DNA from: Mycobacterium gallinarum
GTDB taxonomy: Bacteria > Actinomycetota > Actinomycetes > Mycobacteriales > Mycobacteriaceae
Assembly: GCF_010726765.1 (NCBI RefSeq)
Contig: NZ_AP022601.1
Coordinates: 4,030,001-4,094,000 of the forward strand
Direction: 5' to 3'
Length of the DNA: 64,000 bases
Shown piece by piece: positions 45,438 through 56,147 of the stretch. Below the pieces are notes generated by a model. It was not told the origin of the DNA and ran no database searches. It was given only the letters and a program-made list of their open reading frames with translations. The position numbers and the translations under genes were made by a program. Position 1 is the stretch's first letter; every line of letters begins with the position of its first letter.

Positions 45438-46943
45438 ATGACCTCGCTATGGCTGGCCGACGCGGCCGAATCCGCCGGTACTCCGCGCGACGAGATTCTC
45501 CGGGATGCCTCCGACGTGGTGGTCGTCGGCGCGGGGATCACCGGCCTCACCACAGCTGTGCTGCTGGCCAGGGCGGGTAAACGCGTCACCGTCGTCGAAG
45601 CCCAGTACGTCGGTGCCGGGGCGACCGGTAACACCACGGGGAAGGTGAGCCTGCTGCAGGGCACCAAGCTCTCACGTATCGCCAAGAAGCACGGGCAAGA
45701 GGTGCTGCGGGATTACGTCACCGGAAATACCGAGGGCCGCGAGTGGCTACTTCGCTACTGCGAGGAACACGGTCTCGATGTCCAGCGCGAAGACGACTAT
45801 GCCTACGCCCAGGCGGCCGACGGCGTGGACACCGCGAGGTCGGTGCTGTCAGCCGCCAGGGCAGCCGGACTCGACAGCGCCGAGTGGGTCGAGCAGGCGG
45901 ACGTTCCGTTCCCGTTCCGCGGCGGGGTTCGACTGCCGGACCAGGCGCAGATCGATCCCATGCCGTTCCTCAACCGTCTGGTGACCGAGCTCGAAACGCA
46001 TGGCGGCACGTTGCTGCAGGGTGTTCGAGTCACTTCGATCTCCGGCACGGGTCCACTGCAGGTTTCCGTGCAGCTACCGGAAACCTCAGAGCAGCAACAG
46101 GTTTCTCTGACGGCGCAGCAGGTTGTGCTCGCGACCGGCATCCCGATCTTGGACCGAGGCGGATTCTTCGCCAGGGTCAAGCCCCAGCGCTCCTACTGCC
46201 TGGCGTTCGACGTACCCGGCGACATCACCCGTTCCATGTTCCTCTCCGTGGACTCGCCTACTCGCTCGGTGCGCTACGCGCCGACTGCCGGGGGAGAAAA
46301 GCTCGTCGTCGGCGGCGCTGGGCATACCGTCGGACGCGCCGATTCAGCGGCGGCCGGTATCGAAGAGCTGACGAAATGGGCCGTCCTGCACTATCCGGGC
46401 GCCGTTCGGACCCACGTCTGGTCCGCCCAGGACTACACGCCGATCGACGAGCTCCCGTATGTGGGGCCGCTGCTGCCGAAGTTCGACAGAATCTTCGTCG
46501 CTACAGGTTTCGACAAGTGGGGGATGTCCAACGGCGTCGCGGCGGCGCTGGCGCTCTCGTCGCAGATGCTCGGCGGCCGGATGGACTGGCGTCGCGCGTT
46601 CGCGAGTTGGAGCCCACATGAAGCCGCCGGCCTCGCCACAGCGCTGATGTCGAACCTCGAGGTGGGGTTCAACTTGGCCAAGGGCTGGGTGACGCCGATC
46701 GTCGCCTCGACGGCCACGCCGAGCGAAGGCGACGGCGTGGTGACCGGACCTCCTTGGCACCTGCGCGCACAGAGCACGGTCAACGGTGAGACGCACGTTG
46801 TCTCTCCCGTGTGTCCGCACCTCGGCGGCATCGTGAGCTGGAACGACGCGGACTGCACCTGGGAGTGCCCGCTGCACGGCTCCCGTTTCGCCCCCGACGG
46901 CAGCCTGCTCGAGGGCCCCGCCACCAAGTCTTTGACGGCCTGA
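45438..46943 (+). CDS. FAD-dependent oxidoreductase fused to a Rieske domain
   Basis: 501-aa two-domain protein. Residues about 1-390 are a DAO-type FAD enzyme: VVVVGAGITGLTTAVLLARAG (dinucleotide fold, split by description), GVGATGNTTGK-like substrate loop (AGATGNTTGKVSLLQG) and VATGFDKWGMSNG at the FAD end. Residues about 430-495 are a Rieske [2Fe-2S] domain with CPHLGG (C-x-H) and CPLHGSRF (C-x2-H). Such fusions pass electrons between flavin and iron-sulfur centre; the substrate is unknown. ATG 45438 opens MTSLWLAD. A SigF-type promoter precedes it, so it probably belongs to the stationary or stress regulon. Confidence 0.87.
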   Translation: MTSLWLADAAESAGTPRDEILRDASDVVVVGAGITGLTTAVLLARAGKRVTVVEAQYVGAGATGNTTGKVSLLQGTKLSRIAKKHGQEVLRDYVTGNTEGREWLLRYCEEHGLDVQREDDYAYAQAADGVDTARSVLSAARAAGLDSAEWVEQADVPFPFRGGVRLPDQAQIDPMPFLNRLVTELETHGGTLLQGVRVTSISGTGPLQVSVQLPETSEQQQVSLTAQQVVLATGIPILDRGGFFARVKPQRSYCLAFDVPGDITRSMFLSVDSPTRSVRYAPTAGGEKLVVGGAGHTVGRADSAAAGIEELTKWAVLHYPGAVRTHVWSAQDYTPIDELPYVGPLLPKFDRIFVATGFDKWGMSNGVAAALALSSQMLGGRMDWRRAFASWSPHEAAGLATALMSNLEVGFNLAKGWVTPIVASTATPSEGDGVVTGPPWHLRAQSTVNGETHVVSPVCPHLGGIVSWNDADCTWECPLHGSRFAPDGSLLEGPATKSLTA

Positions 46944-47044
46944 GCTCACGCGCGGAGTCACACTTGTTCGGCCTGTCCTACGAGGTCAACGGCTGTGACG
47001 AACTTCGTTGAATGGATAGCGCCGACCCGGGGTAATCCCCAACC

Positions 47045-47746
47045 ATGCACCGAGAATCCAGCCACGTCTTGGCGCAGACACTGGGAAACCTGGCCGTCGA
47101 GATGCAGGGCCAGGCGGACAGCCAAGACACTTTGCAGACCATTGTCGACGCGGCCGCGGAAATCGTGCCTGGGGCGCGGTGGGCCGGCATCTCTCTCATC
47201 GACGGCGAACGAGTGGTCGTCAAAGTCCCGACCGATCCGATCGTCGCCAAGCTGGAAGATTTGCAGGTGGAGTTGGGCGACGGCCCCTGCCTCACGGCCC
47301 TGAGAGATCAGCAGACCGTGCGCATCGACGATACGAAATTCGATACCAGATGGCCGCAATTCGCAAACCAGGCAGTGGAACTGGGCGTGCGAAGCGTGCT
47401 GTCATTTCAGCTGTTCGTGCGGCGCGGCAAGCTCGGCGCCCTCAACGTGTACGGCACTGAGGCCGGTGGGTTCAGCGACGATTCGGTGGAGACCGGAATG
47501 ATCCTGGCCCGGCACGCTGCTGTCGCGATGGCGGACTCGGCGGCGGCGGTCCAGTTCCAGACGGGACTTGCCAGCCGCGACATCATCGGGCAGGCCAAGG
47601 GGTTGCTCATGCAGCGCGACAACCTCACCGGAGTGCAGGCTTTCGCCATGCTGACCCGCGCATCGCAGGAAACCAACATCAAGCTCGTAGACGTGGCCCG
47701 CTGGCTGGTCACCGAGCACGAGGAGGGCTTGTCAAGGTCTGATTAG
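47045..47746 (+). CDS. GAF-ANTAR transcription antiterminator
   Basis: 233-aa signalling protein. The GAF domain spans about residues 20-165 (WAGISLIDGERVVVKVPTD, GDGPCLTALRDQQTVRIDD, SVLSFQLFVRRGKLGALNVYG). The ANTAR RNA-binding domain lies at about residues 170-230 (ASRDIIGQAKGLLMQRDNLTGVQAFAML, TNIKLVDVARWLV, given as separate parts). ANTAR proteins bind two-hairpin RNA motifs and prevent termination. The signal bound by the GAF is unknown. Start ATG 47045. Its stop overlaps that of the convergent DUF4185 gene by four bases (TTAG). Confidence 0.9.
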   Translation: MHRESSHVLAQTLGNLAVEMQGQADSQDTLQTIVDAAAEIVPGARWAGISLIDGERVVVKVPTDPIVAKLEDLQVELGDGPCLTALRDQQTVRIDDTKFDTRWPQFANQAVELGVRSVLSFQLFVRRGKLGALNVYGTEAGGFSDDSVETGMILARHAAVAMADSAAAVQFQTGLASRDIIGQAKGLLMQRDNLTGVQAFAMLTRASQETNIKLVDVARWLVTEHEEGLSRSD

Positions 47747-48861
47747 GGTTTGAACGGGTTCACCGCGAATTGGATGACCCGGTACGGCGTCCCGCCGCGG
47801 GCGGTGGTGTTCCACTGGCTGACGAACACCCTCAGTTCGTCCAGAGTGGAACCGGGTGAAATGTATCCGCCGTAGGGCTGTGCCAACCGGTTGTTCTCCG
47901 GCGGCCCAAGGTGTTCCACGGGATTCGGCCATTCGGTGGCCACGACGACCGTCGTCACCGGGGCTGTCCCCAGACCGGTCGGGTCATGGGCGACTCGCAC
48001 CTCCATGTTCCCGGTGGTCGCGTTGAAGTACGACAGCACCGTCTTGCCGTCGATCTGGCGGATGCTCATCTCACCGATCATGTCCGGCCACAACGGAGTT
48101 GGCGGCTGCCCCCAGCCCAGTTCCGTCGACCAGCCCTGCCAGCTGGAGCGATCGGTGAAGGTCTTGGGCTGCGCGCGATACAACACCAACGGTCCAGTGC
48201 GGTCGAAGTTGTTCGCGACGATGTACACCCATCCGCTCTCGGAGTCCGGCCGAGGGATCGGGTCGTAGTAGCCACTGATCTGCGACTGCCAAGAGTTCTC
48301 ATAGGTCGCGTCGCGGACCGAACCTGGAACTGTCTGCCAGTTACTCTGTGCGGCATCCGCTTTCACCAGTCGCGATGTCAGCGGCTTGAGGTCGCGCACT
48401 GTGGTCACCAACAGGTAGTTCTCGCGGTTTATCTGCACCACGCCGGCGGGTAGCTGTGAGGTCCCCGGCTCGGTGGGATCGCCCAGCAGCGGCTTGTCGA
48501 TACCCCTCACCGCGTCGTAGCGCACACCGTTGGGATCGTCGATCGAATCGGATTCGACGTGCAGCGCGATCGGCGAATACCACCCGCCGAAGCCGACCGC
48601 CTGGCCGGCGAAACTGTCACCGCAGACCTGAAGGATGCCGCTGGGAAACTCCATGAACTCGCAGAGGTCGGTGGCACCGATACCGTAATCCCTTGTCGGC
48701 GTACCCGTCCCGGCCGTTGGGCCGATTCGGATGACCTGACCGGGCGCGAGCGGATGCAGGACCGGATCAGGGATGGGCGACGGCGGATCCGCGTGGGCCC
48801 ATGGGGACGACGCCAGCCATAGACCGATGGCTGCGCCTGCGACGGCCCAGCGGGAAGTCAC
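47743..48861 (-). CDS. Secreted DUF4185 protein
   Basis: 372-aa exported protein, homologue of Rv3707c. A signal peptide (RWAVAGAAIGLWLASSPWAHA) is followed by a DUF4185 beta-propeller-like domain: TRDYGIGATDLCEFMEFPSG, GGWYSPIALHVESD, ENYLLVTTVRD and SQISGYYDPIPRPDSESGWVY. Some DUF4185 proteins have arabinan-degrading activity (glycoside hydrolase relatives) in mycobacteria, so a cell-wall role is possible; catalytic residues were not identified. ATG 48861. It lies 7 bp downstream of asd on the same strand and may be read with it. Confidence 0.84.
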   Translation of the reverse strand: MTSRWAVAGAAIGLWLASSPWAHADPPSPIPDPVLHPLAPGQVIRIGPTAGTGTPTRDYGIGATDLCEFMEFPSGILQVCGDSFAGQAVGFGGWYSPIALHVESDSIDDPNGVRYDAVRGIDKPLLGDPTEPGTSQLPAGVVQINRENYLLVTTVRDLKPLTSRLVKADAAQSNWQTVPGSVRDATYENSWQSQISGYYDPIPRPDSESGWVYIVANNFDRTGPLVLYRAQPKTFTDRSSWQGWSTELGWGQPPTPLWPDMIGEMSIRQIDGKTVLSYFNATTGNMEVRVAHDPTGLGTAPVTTVVVATEWPNPVEHLGPPENNRLAQPYGGYISPGSTLDELRVFVSQWNTTARGGTPYRVIQFAVNPFKP

Positions 48862-48868
48862 CCGACGT

Positions 48869-49939
<1,071 letters not shown>

Positions 49940-49976
49940 CTACGCTACGCGCGGGAGGTACCCCCACACCTTGGAC

Positions 49977-51242
49977 CTAACGTCCCGTTCCCGCGTACAC
50001 AACAGCCTCCTCGTCACCGCCGAGGCCGAACGCCTCGTGCAGCGCGACGACGGCCTTGTCCAGCTCAGTGTCCTTGACCAACACCGAGATTCGGATCTCG
50101 GAGGTGGAGATGAGGTCGATGTTCACCCCGACCTCGGCGAGCGCCTCACAGAACTTCGCGGTGACGCCGGGGTGGCTGCGCATACCCGCACCGACGAGCG
50201 ACACCTTGCCGATGTGGTCGTCGTAGAGCACCTTGGAGAAGCCGATCTCGTCCTGCAGGGCGGTCAGCTTCTCCACCGCGCCCGGCCCGCTCTCGCGCGA
50301 GCAAGTGAACGTGATGTCGGTCTTACCGTCCTCGACCTTGGAGATGTTCTGCAGCACCATGTCGATGTTCACGTCGGCGTCGGCGACCGCACGGAACACC
50401 TTGGCGGCGTAGCCGGGAACGTCGGGCAGGGCCACGACGGTGACCTTGGCCTCGCTGCGGTCATGCGCGACTCCGGTCAGGATGGCGTCTTCCATCGGGA
50501 TGTCCTCCATCGATCCTTTGACGAGAGTGCCTGGCTTGTCCGTGTACGACGAGCGGACGTGAATCGGAACGTCGTAGCGACGGGCGTATTCCACGCAGCG
50601 CAGCATCAGCACCTTGGCCCCGCAGGCGGCCATCTCGAGCATCTCCTCGAAGCTCACGGTGTCGAGGTGCTTGGCGTTGGGCACGATGCGGGGGTCCGCG
50701 GTGAAGATGCCGTCGACATCGGTGTAGATCTCGCACACGTCGGCGTTCAGCGCCGCGGCGAGCGCGACGGCGGTGGTATCGGATCCGCCGCGGCCGAGCG
50801 TGGTGACGTCCTTGCTGTCCTGGCTGACCCCCTGGAATCCGGCGACCAGGACTATCAGACCCTGGTCGAGCGCTTCCTGGAGACGGCCGGGGGTGACGTC
50901 GATGATCTTGGCGTTGCCGTGGGTCCCGGTCGTGATCACGCCGGCCTGCGATCCGGTGAACGACCGCGCCTGCGCACCGAGCGAGTCGATGGCCATCGCG
51001 ACCAGCGCGTTCGAGATCCGCTCACCCGAGGTCAGCAGCATGTCCATCTCGCGCGCGGGCGGGGCCGGGGAGACCTGCCGGGCCAGATCGAGCAGGTCGT
51101 CGGTGGTGTCACCCATCGCCGACACCACGACGACGACGTCGTGACCTGCCTTCTTGGTCTCGACGATGCGCTCGGCGACGCGGCGGATCCGCTCGGCGTC
51201 CGATACCGAGGATCCGCCGTACTTCTGCACGACGAGCGCCAC
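49977..51242 (-). CDS. ask: Aspartokinase
   Basis: 421-aa class II aspartokinase, homologue of Rv3709c. The kinase part opens [20 protein letters not shown] (residues 4-23) and includes [15 protein letters not shown] and [19 protein letters not shown]. Two ACT domains follow (about residues 260-410): [20 protein letters not shown] with [10 protein letters not shown], and [26 protein letters not shown] in two parts. Lysine and threonine normally give concerted feedback there. In actinobacteria an internal start makes a beta subunit of the ACT part; its exact position was not fixed here. It is followed by asd. Confidence 0.96.
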   Translation of the reverse strand: MALVVQKYGGSSVSDAERIRRVAERIVETKKAGHDVVVVVSAMGDTTDDLLDLARQVSPAPPAREMDMLLTSGERISNALVAMAIDSLGAQARSFTGSQAGVITTGTHGNAKIIDVTPGRLQEALDQGLIVLVAGFQGVSQDSKDVTTLGRGGSDTTAVALAAALNADVCEIYTDVDGIFTADPRIVPNAKHLDTVSFEEMLEMAACGAKVLMLRCVEYARRYDVPIHVRSSYTDKPGTLVKGSMEDIPMEDAILTGVAHDRSEAKVTVVALPDVPGYAAKVFRAVADADVNIDMVLQNISKVEDGKTDITFTCSRESGPGAVEKLTALQDEIGFSKVLYDDHIGKVSLVGAGMRSHPGVTAKFCEALAEVGVNIDLISTSEIRISVLVKDTELDKAVVALHEAFGLGGDEEAVVYAGTGR

Positions 51243-51336
51243 TGGGCATGCCTTTCAGGTGGTTGGGACCGCGGTCATGGGTCCGGCACAATCCCAACAA
51301 GGATAAGGGTTTGACGCACCCTATTTTGTCCGCCGG

Positions 51337-51792
51337 TCAGCTGCAGGCGTCCGCCAGCTGGCTGAGTCCGTCCCCGATGCGCTTGTTCAGAAGCGTCATC
51401 TCGAAAAACGACGGCGGCGCAGGCGCGCCCGGCGCGTGATTCTCAGACTCGGCCCTCGCCCGCGGAAGCATCGCGACGAATTTGGAGGCCGCATCGGCGA
51501 CCTGGATGGCGGTGGCCGCGAGGTTGGGGTCGTTGATGTTCTGTGCACGCTGGGCCATACCGTCGGCCCATTGCTGGTACGCGGCGTCCTCGGCCACCGT
51601 CGGTACAGCCGGGTCGCTGTCGGATTCCTTAGAGGCGATCAGCTCGCCCTGTGACTTGTTGTAGTCGAGGAAGGCCTGCACGGGCTTGCACTCCTCGGAG
51701 GGCCCGTCGAAGAAGACATTCGATACCACGAACGCGATCACGACGATGACGACGACGACTATGGCGAGCCACCAGCGTCGGTCGAGTCTCAT
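51337..51792 (-). CDS. Membrane-anchored uncharacterised protein
   Basis: 151-aa protein with an N-terminal anchor (RWWLAIVVVVIVVIAFVVSN, residues 5-25) and an outer helical domain (CKPVQAFLDYNKSQGELI … DGLSQLADACS). Two Cys near each end of the mature domain could form a disulfide. No family is recognised, though similar anchored helical proteins occur in mycobacteria. ATG 51792 directly precedes the basic-hydrophobic signal (MRLDRRWW); a longer frame to 51918 overlaps the amt promoter. It is divergent from amt, with 128 bp between starts. Confidence 0.72.
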   Translation of the reverse strand: MRLDRRWWLAIVVVVIVVIAFVVSNVFFDGPSEECKPVQAFLDYNKSQGELIASKESDSDPAVPTVAEDAAYQQWADGMAQRAQNINDPNLAATAIQVADAASKFVAMLPRARAESENHAPGAPAPPSFFEMTLLNKRIGDGLSQLADACS

Positions 51793-51853
51793 TGCTGAAA
51801 CTCTAGCGACCCGCCGACTATTAACGCGCAGGCAACATCGCGAGCTGATCCAC

Positions 51854-51884
51854 GTAACAGAAACAACGGTTACTGACAGTGAAC
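51854..51884 (+). promoter_or_regulatory. Putative GlnR box upstream of amt
   Basis: GTTAC-TGACAG-TGAAC (51869-51884) fits the GlnR pattern GTnAC-N6-GaAAc with one change, and a second GTAAC lies at 51854-51858. It is 37-67 bp upstream of the amt start. GlnR controls nitrogen assimilation in mycobacteria. Confidence 0.5.
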
Positions 51885-51920
51885 GGTCCGCGGCGGGCCG
51901 CATCACTTCAGGAGACATAA

Positions 51921-53180
51921 ATGGATGTAGATACAGGGACCACAGCGTTCATGCTGTGTTGCATCATCGGCCTCACGCTGATGATCCCCGGGCTCGCTCT
52001 CTTCTACGGCGGCATGGTGTCCGTCAAGAGCTCGACCAACATGATGATGATGACCTTCGGCGCGTGCGCGATCGTCGGTGTGCTGTGGGTGCTGTTCGGC
52101 TTCTCCATGACATTCGGGACGTCCTACGGCGGATTCCTCGGCAGCATCACCGAGTTCGCCGGGATGAAGGACCTACTCGAGTCGAACACCACGATCGCCG
52201 GGCTCCCGATAACACTGTTCGCGTTGTTCCAGGCGCTGTTCGCGGCGATCACCGTCGCACTGATCTCCGGTGCCGTGGCCGACCGGATGAAGTTCGGCGC
52301 CTGGATGGTCTTCGCCGCCGTGTGGGCGGTGCTGGTGTACTTCCCCGTGGCGCACTGGGTTTTCGCGTTCGACGGTGTGGTGACCGAGGACTCCGTCGGC
52401 GGCTGGATCGCCAACAAGCTCGCCGCCATCGACTTCGCGGGCGGCACCGCGGTGCACATCAACGCCGGCGCGGCAGCGCTGGCCGTCGCGATCGTGCTCG
52501 GCAAGTCCGCCGGCTGGGGACAGCTGCGCAAGCCGCACAACGTTCCGCTGACACTGCTCGGCGCCGGCCTGCTGTGGGCAGGGTGGTACGCATTCAACGG
52601 CGGGTCGGCACTGGCCGCGGGTAACTCGGCCTCGATCGTCATGGTTACCACGTTCGTAGCGACGTGCGCTGCGACCCTGGCCTGGATCGCGGTGGAGAAG
52701 ATCAAGGACGGCCACGTCACGGGCGTCGGCGCAGCGTCCGGTGCGATCACCGGACTCGTCGCGATCACCCCCGCGTGCGGATCGGTGACGCCCGTCGGCG
52801 CCATCATCCTCGGGGCCATCGCGGGTGCCGTCTGCGTGTACGCGGTGGGCCTGAAGGAGCGCTTCGGCTACGACGACTCGCTCGACGTGGTCGGTGTCCA
52901 CCTGGTCGGCGGAGTCGTCGGCACCCTGCTGATCGGATTCCTGGCCAGCGAGTCGATGCCCAACGGCATCAACGGGCTGTTCTACGGAGGCGGGTTCGAC
53001 CAGCTGTGGCGGCAGGCCGTCGCGGCGGGCGCGGTGATGATCTACTCGTTCGTCGTCGCCGGCATCATCGCCCTCGCCATCAAGATGACGATGGGCATCC
53101 GCATCTCCCCCGACGAAGAGGAAAAGGGCATCGACGCGACCTTCCACCGCGAGGCGTCGTACGAACTGCAACCTGCCTGA
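51921..53180 (+). CDS. amt: Ammonium transporter (Amt/MEP family)
   Basis: 419-aa ammonium channel with the usual 11 membrane helices. Marks are GTTAFMLCCIIGLTLMIPGL with ALFYGGMV, the conserved ALISGAVADRMKFGAWM, AHWVFA, and the twin-His pore region AIDFAGGTAVHINAGAAALA and DVVGVHLVGGVVGTLLIGF. The cytoplasmic tail ends in ATFHREASYELQPA. It imports ammonium when nitrogen is scarce. Start ATG 51921. A GlnR-like box precedes it. It leads a co-directional set with glutamine synthetase III and the glutamate-synthase-like genes, so nitrogen is taken up and assimilated by one unit. Confidence 0.95.
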   Translation: MDVDTGTTAFMLCCIIGLTLMIPGLALFYGGMVSVKSSTNMMMMTFGACAIVGVLWVLFGFSMTFGTSYGGFLGSITEFAGMKDLLESNTTIAGLPITLFALFQALFAAITVALISGAVADRMKFGAWMVFAAVWAVLVYFPVAHWVFAFDGVVTEDSVGGWIANKLAAIDFAGGTAVHINAGAAALAVAIVLGKSAGWGQLRKPHNVPLTLLGAGLLWAGWYAFNGGSALAAGNSASIVMVTTFVATCAATLAWIAVEKIKDGHVTGVGAASGAITGLVAITPACGSVTPVGAIILGAIAGAVCVYAVGLKERFGYDDSLDVVGVHLVGGVVGTLLIGFLASESMPNGINGLFYGGGFDQLWRQAVAAGAVMIYSFVVAGIIALAIKMTMGIRISPDEEEKGIDATFHREASYELQPA

Positions 53181-53268
53181 CGCGTAGTCGACCGGCGCGG
53201 ACCATACCGGCCGCGCCGGTCGACTCATAGGTGTCGTGTTTCCTTACAAGAGACAGGGTTTCCGCACA

Positions 53269-54582
53269 ATGTCCAACGATCTGGCGTTGCATGCCGAGGC
53301 ATCCGGGACGAAATTCATTCTCGCGTTGTTCATCGACCTGCGCGGCAAGCCGTGCGCCAAGCTGGTGCCGGTCGAAGCCGTCGACCTGCTCGCCACCGAG
53401 GGCGTGGGATTCGCCGGGTACGCCGTCGGCGCCATGGGCCAGGAGCCCAAAGACCCTGACCTGATGGCCATTCCGGATCCCGAATCGTTCACGCCGATCC
53501 CGTTCCTCAAGGAGGGACTGGCGATCGTGCACTGCGACCCACATGTCAACGGCGAACCGTGGCCCTTCGCGCCGCGCGTCATTCTCAAGGCGATGATCGC
53601 GCAGGCGTCCGACGCAGGCTTCGAGCCGTGGGTCGGCGCGGAGGTCGAATACTTCCTGTTGCGTCGCGACGCCGACGGTGCACTGTCCACCGCCGACACC
53701 GCCGACACCGCCGCCCAACCCTGTTACGACGCACGCGGCGTCACCCGGATGTACGACCACCTCACCGCGATCTCGACGGCGATGAACAGCCTCGGCTGGT
53801 TCAACTACGCCAACGACCACGAAGACGGCAACGGCCAGTTCGAGCAGAACTTCCAGTTCGCCGACGCGCTGACCACCGCCGACCGTGTCGTCACGCTGCG
53901 TTATCTGCTGTCGATGATCGCCGCCGAGCGGGGCATGGTGGCCACCTTCATGCCAAAACCGTTCGCCGACCGCACGGGAAGTGGTCTGCACCTGCATCTT
54001 TCGCTGACCACCGGCGGCACTCCGGTATTCCCCGCCGGTGCGGGCATCCCCGACGAGCGGGGGCTCGGCCTGTCGGATACCGCCTACTCGTTCATCGGCG
54101 GCATCCTCGAACACGCCTGCGCGCTGCAGGCTGTCGTCGCACCAACAGTCAACTCTTACAAGCGGACTCGGGCGACCTCGACGGCATCCGGTGCCGCGTG
54201 GTCACCCAACACCCCCAGCTACGGCGGCAACGACCGCACGCATTACATCCGGGTGCCCGACGACCAGCGTGTCGAGCTGCGCGGTGGTGACGGTTCGGCG
54301 AATCCCTACCTGGCGATCGCGGCCGCGCTCGGTGCGGGCATCGACGGCATCAAGCGCAGCACCGATCCCGGTGGTGTTGGCTCCCAAGGTCGTTCGGCGC
54401 TGCCGCCCACACTGTTGCACGCTGTCGACGAACTCGAGAGCGACCCGGTGATCACCGGTGTGCTCGACGCTGCCGGGGACGGGGTGGCCTCCTACTTCGC
54501 GAGCATCAAGCGCGACGAGTTCTTCGCCTACCACAGCGCCGTGACACCGTGGGAAATCGACCACTACCTCACCGCGTTCTGA
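53269..54582 (+). CDS. glnT: Type III glutamine synthetase (GlnT)
   Basis: 437-aa glutamine-synthetase-family enzyme of the GlnT group. Conserved parts are GAEVEYFLLRRD, NYANDHEDGNGQFEQNFQFAD (substrate and metal region), ATFMPKPFADRTGSGLHLH (active-site His/Glu) and ELRGGDGSANPYLAIAAALGAGID. It lacks the adenylylation loop seen in GlnA1. Relatives act on glutamate or on methylamine (gamma-glutamylmethylamide synthetase), so ammonia is not the only possible substrate. ATG 53269 is used; a GTG at 53236 is alternative. It follows amt by 88 bp. Confidence 0.87.
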   Translation: MSNDLALHAEASGTKFILALFIDLRGKPCAKLVPVEAVDLLATEGVGFAGYAVGAMGQEPKDPDLMAIPDPESFTPIPFLKEGLAIVHCDPHVNGEPWPFAPRVILKAMIAQASDAGFEPWVGAEVEYFLLRRDADGALSTADTADTAAQPCYDARGVTRMYDHLTAISTAMNSLGWFNYANDHEDGNGQFEQNFQFADALTTADRVVTLRYLLSMIAAERGMVATFMPKPFADRTGSGLHLHLSLTTGGTPVFPAGAGIPDERGLGLSDTAYSFIGGILEHACALQAVVAPTVNSYKRTRATSTASGAAWSPNTPSYGGNDRTHYIRVPDDQRVELRGGDGSANPYLAIAAALGAGIDGIKRSTDPGGVGSQGRSALPPTLLHAVDELESDPVITGVLDAAGDGVASYFASIKRDEFFAYHSAVTPWEIDHYLTAF

Positions 54583-54597
54583 GCGAAAGGATTTCCG

Positions 54598-55476
54598 ATG
54601 TGCGGCATTGTGGGCCTGCACTTGCGCCACCCCGACCTGCATCCCCAACTCGGCGAACTGGTCACCGGCATGTTGTGCGAGATGGGCGATCGAGGTAGCG
54701 ACTCGGCCGGCGTTGCGGTGTACGGAGATCCGACGTGGTCACCGCCCGGTCACGGCTGCGTGTCACTGCTCGAGGTCGACGCGAGCCCGGACGAGGTCGC
54801 CGAGACGCTCGGCGTTTCGGTCACACAGCTCGACGAGACGTATCTCCTTACCGCACAGACCTCCTCAGAGGACATCTTGGCCGCCGCCAAGTCGGCGTAT
54901 CCCGACGCTCTGGTCGCCGGATTCGGCGCCGACCTCACGGTGCTCAAAGGCGTCGGCCATCCGCGGGTACTCACCGAACGCTGGGGGCTCGCCAAGGCGC
55001 AAGGCTGGCAGGGCGTCGGGCACACCAGGATGGCAACCGAGTCGGCGGTGACGCCCGCAGGGTGCCATCCGTACGCGGTGGGCCCCGAACAGTGCATGGT
55101 GCACAACGGATCATTCGCCAACCACGCCACCATCCGCCGCGAGTTACGTTCAGCGGGAGTGTCATTCGACAGCGACAACGACACCGAGGTGGGCGCGCGT
55201 TTCATCGCCGATCAGCTGGCCAACGGCCGAGACGTCGAGGGAGCGCTGAAGGAGCTCTGCGCGGTGTTCGACGGCTTCTACACACTGCTGGTGTCCAACA
55301 GGGACTCGTTCGCCGTGGTCCGCGACGCCATCGCGTGTAAGCCCGCTGTCATCGCCGAAACCGATGACTGGGTCGCCATGAGCAGCGAATACCGCGCTCT
55401 GGCAGGCCTTCCCGGTGTGGAGACGGCCAAGATCTGGGAGCCCGAGCCGGAAGTGGTCTACGCATGGAGACGCTGA
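54598..55476 (+). CDS. glxB: Class II glutamine amidotransferase, glutamate-synthase subunit
   Basis: 292-aa Ntn amidotransferase. The nucleophile is Cys2 (MCGIVGLHLRHPDLH); further marks are MLCEMGDRGSDSAGVAVYG, VGHTRMATESAVTPAGCHPY and VHNGSFANHATIRREL (Asn-Gly pair). It matches the GlxB/large-subunit N-terminal part of glutamate synthase, here a separate gene. It would release ammonia from glutamine for the synthase subunit. ATG 54598 is 15 bp after glnT. The following gene starts inside its end (55464). The name follows the glxABCD convention for split glutamate-synthase-like proteins. Confidence 0.83.
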   Translation: MCGIVGLHLRHPDLHPQLGELVTGMLCEMGDRGSDSAGVAVYGDPTWSPPGHGCVSLLEVDASPDEVAETLGVSVTQLDETYLLTAQTSSEDILAAAKSAYPDALVAGFGADLTVLKGVGHPRVLTERWGLAKAQGWQGVGHTRMATESAVTPAGCHPYAVGPEQCMVHNGSFANHATIRRELRSAGVSFDSDNDTEVGARFIADQLANGRDVEGALKELCAVFDGFYTLLVSNRDSFAVVRDAIACKPAVIAETDDWVAMSSEYRALAGLPGVETAKIWEPEPEVVYAWRR

Positions 55477-56147
55477 TCGCATATGACCTGGCCACCACCC
55501 CGCTGCGCGAGATCAACGCCGCTCTGCACGCCCCCGGCTTGTCGGGTGACTACGTCATCGCCCATCCCGACGGCGCACACAACGTCGCGGTCGGTTTGAA
55601 CGCGCCGATACGGGTGACCATCGCGGGTCACGTCGGCTACTACGCAGCGGGCATGAACCAGCAGGCCCGCGTCACGATCGACGGCAACGCCGGCACCGGC
55701 GTCGCCGAGAACATGATGAGCGGCACCGTCTGGGTCAAGGGCAGCGCATCCCAGTCCGCCGGTGCCTCCGCGCACGGTGGGCTCCTGGTCATCGAGGGCA
55801 AAGCCGCTGCGCGGTGCGGTATTTCGATGAAAGGAGTTGACATCGTGGTGGGCGGCGACGTCGGACACATGAGCGCCTTCATGGCGCAGGCGGGCAGGCT
55901 CGTCGTCCGCGGAGACGCCGGCGAGGCGCTCGGCGACTCGATCTACGAGGCACGCATCTACGTCCGCGGCGACGTCACATCGCTGGGCGCCGACTGCGTC
56001 GCCAAAGAGATGCGTTCCGAACATCACGCTGAGCTCGAATCACTATTGGCAGCAGCCGGATTTGACGACGACACCACAAGCTACAGCCGCTACGGCTCGG
56101 GCCGTTCGCTCTATCACTTCCACGTCGACAACGCGACGGCCTACTGA
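55464..56147 (+). CDS. glxC: GXGXG-domain glutamate-synthase-like subunit
   Basis: 227-aa protein made of the right-handed beta-helix GXGXG domain of GltB. Repeated turns are visible: AGHVGYYAAGMNQQARVTID, GNAGTGVAENMMSGTVWVKG, GASAHGGLLVIEGKA and GGDVGHMSAFMAQAG. In full-length glutamate synthase this domain scaffolds the ammonia tunnel. It overlaps the preceding gene by 13 bp and its stop overlaps the ATG of the FMN subunit, so the three subunits are made together. Function in the complex is structural by inference. Confidence 0.83.
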   Translation: METLIAYDLATTPLREINAALHAPGLSGDYVIAHPDGAHNVAVGLNAPIRVTIAGHVGYYAAGMNQQARVTIDGNAGTGVAENMMSGTVWVKGSASQSAGASAHGGLLVIEGKAAARCGISMKGVDIVVGGDVGHMSAFMAQAGRLVVRGDAGEALGDSIYEARIYVRGDVTSLGADCVAKEMRSEHHAELESLLAAAGFDDDTTSYSRYGSGRSLYHFHVDNATAY

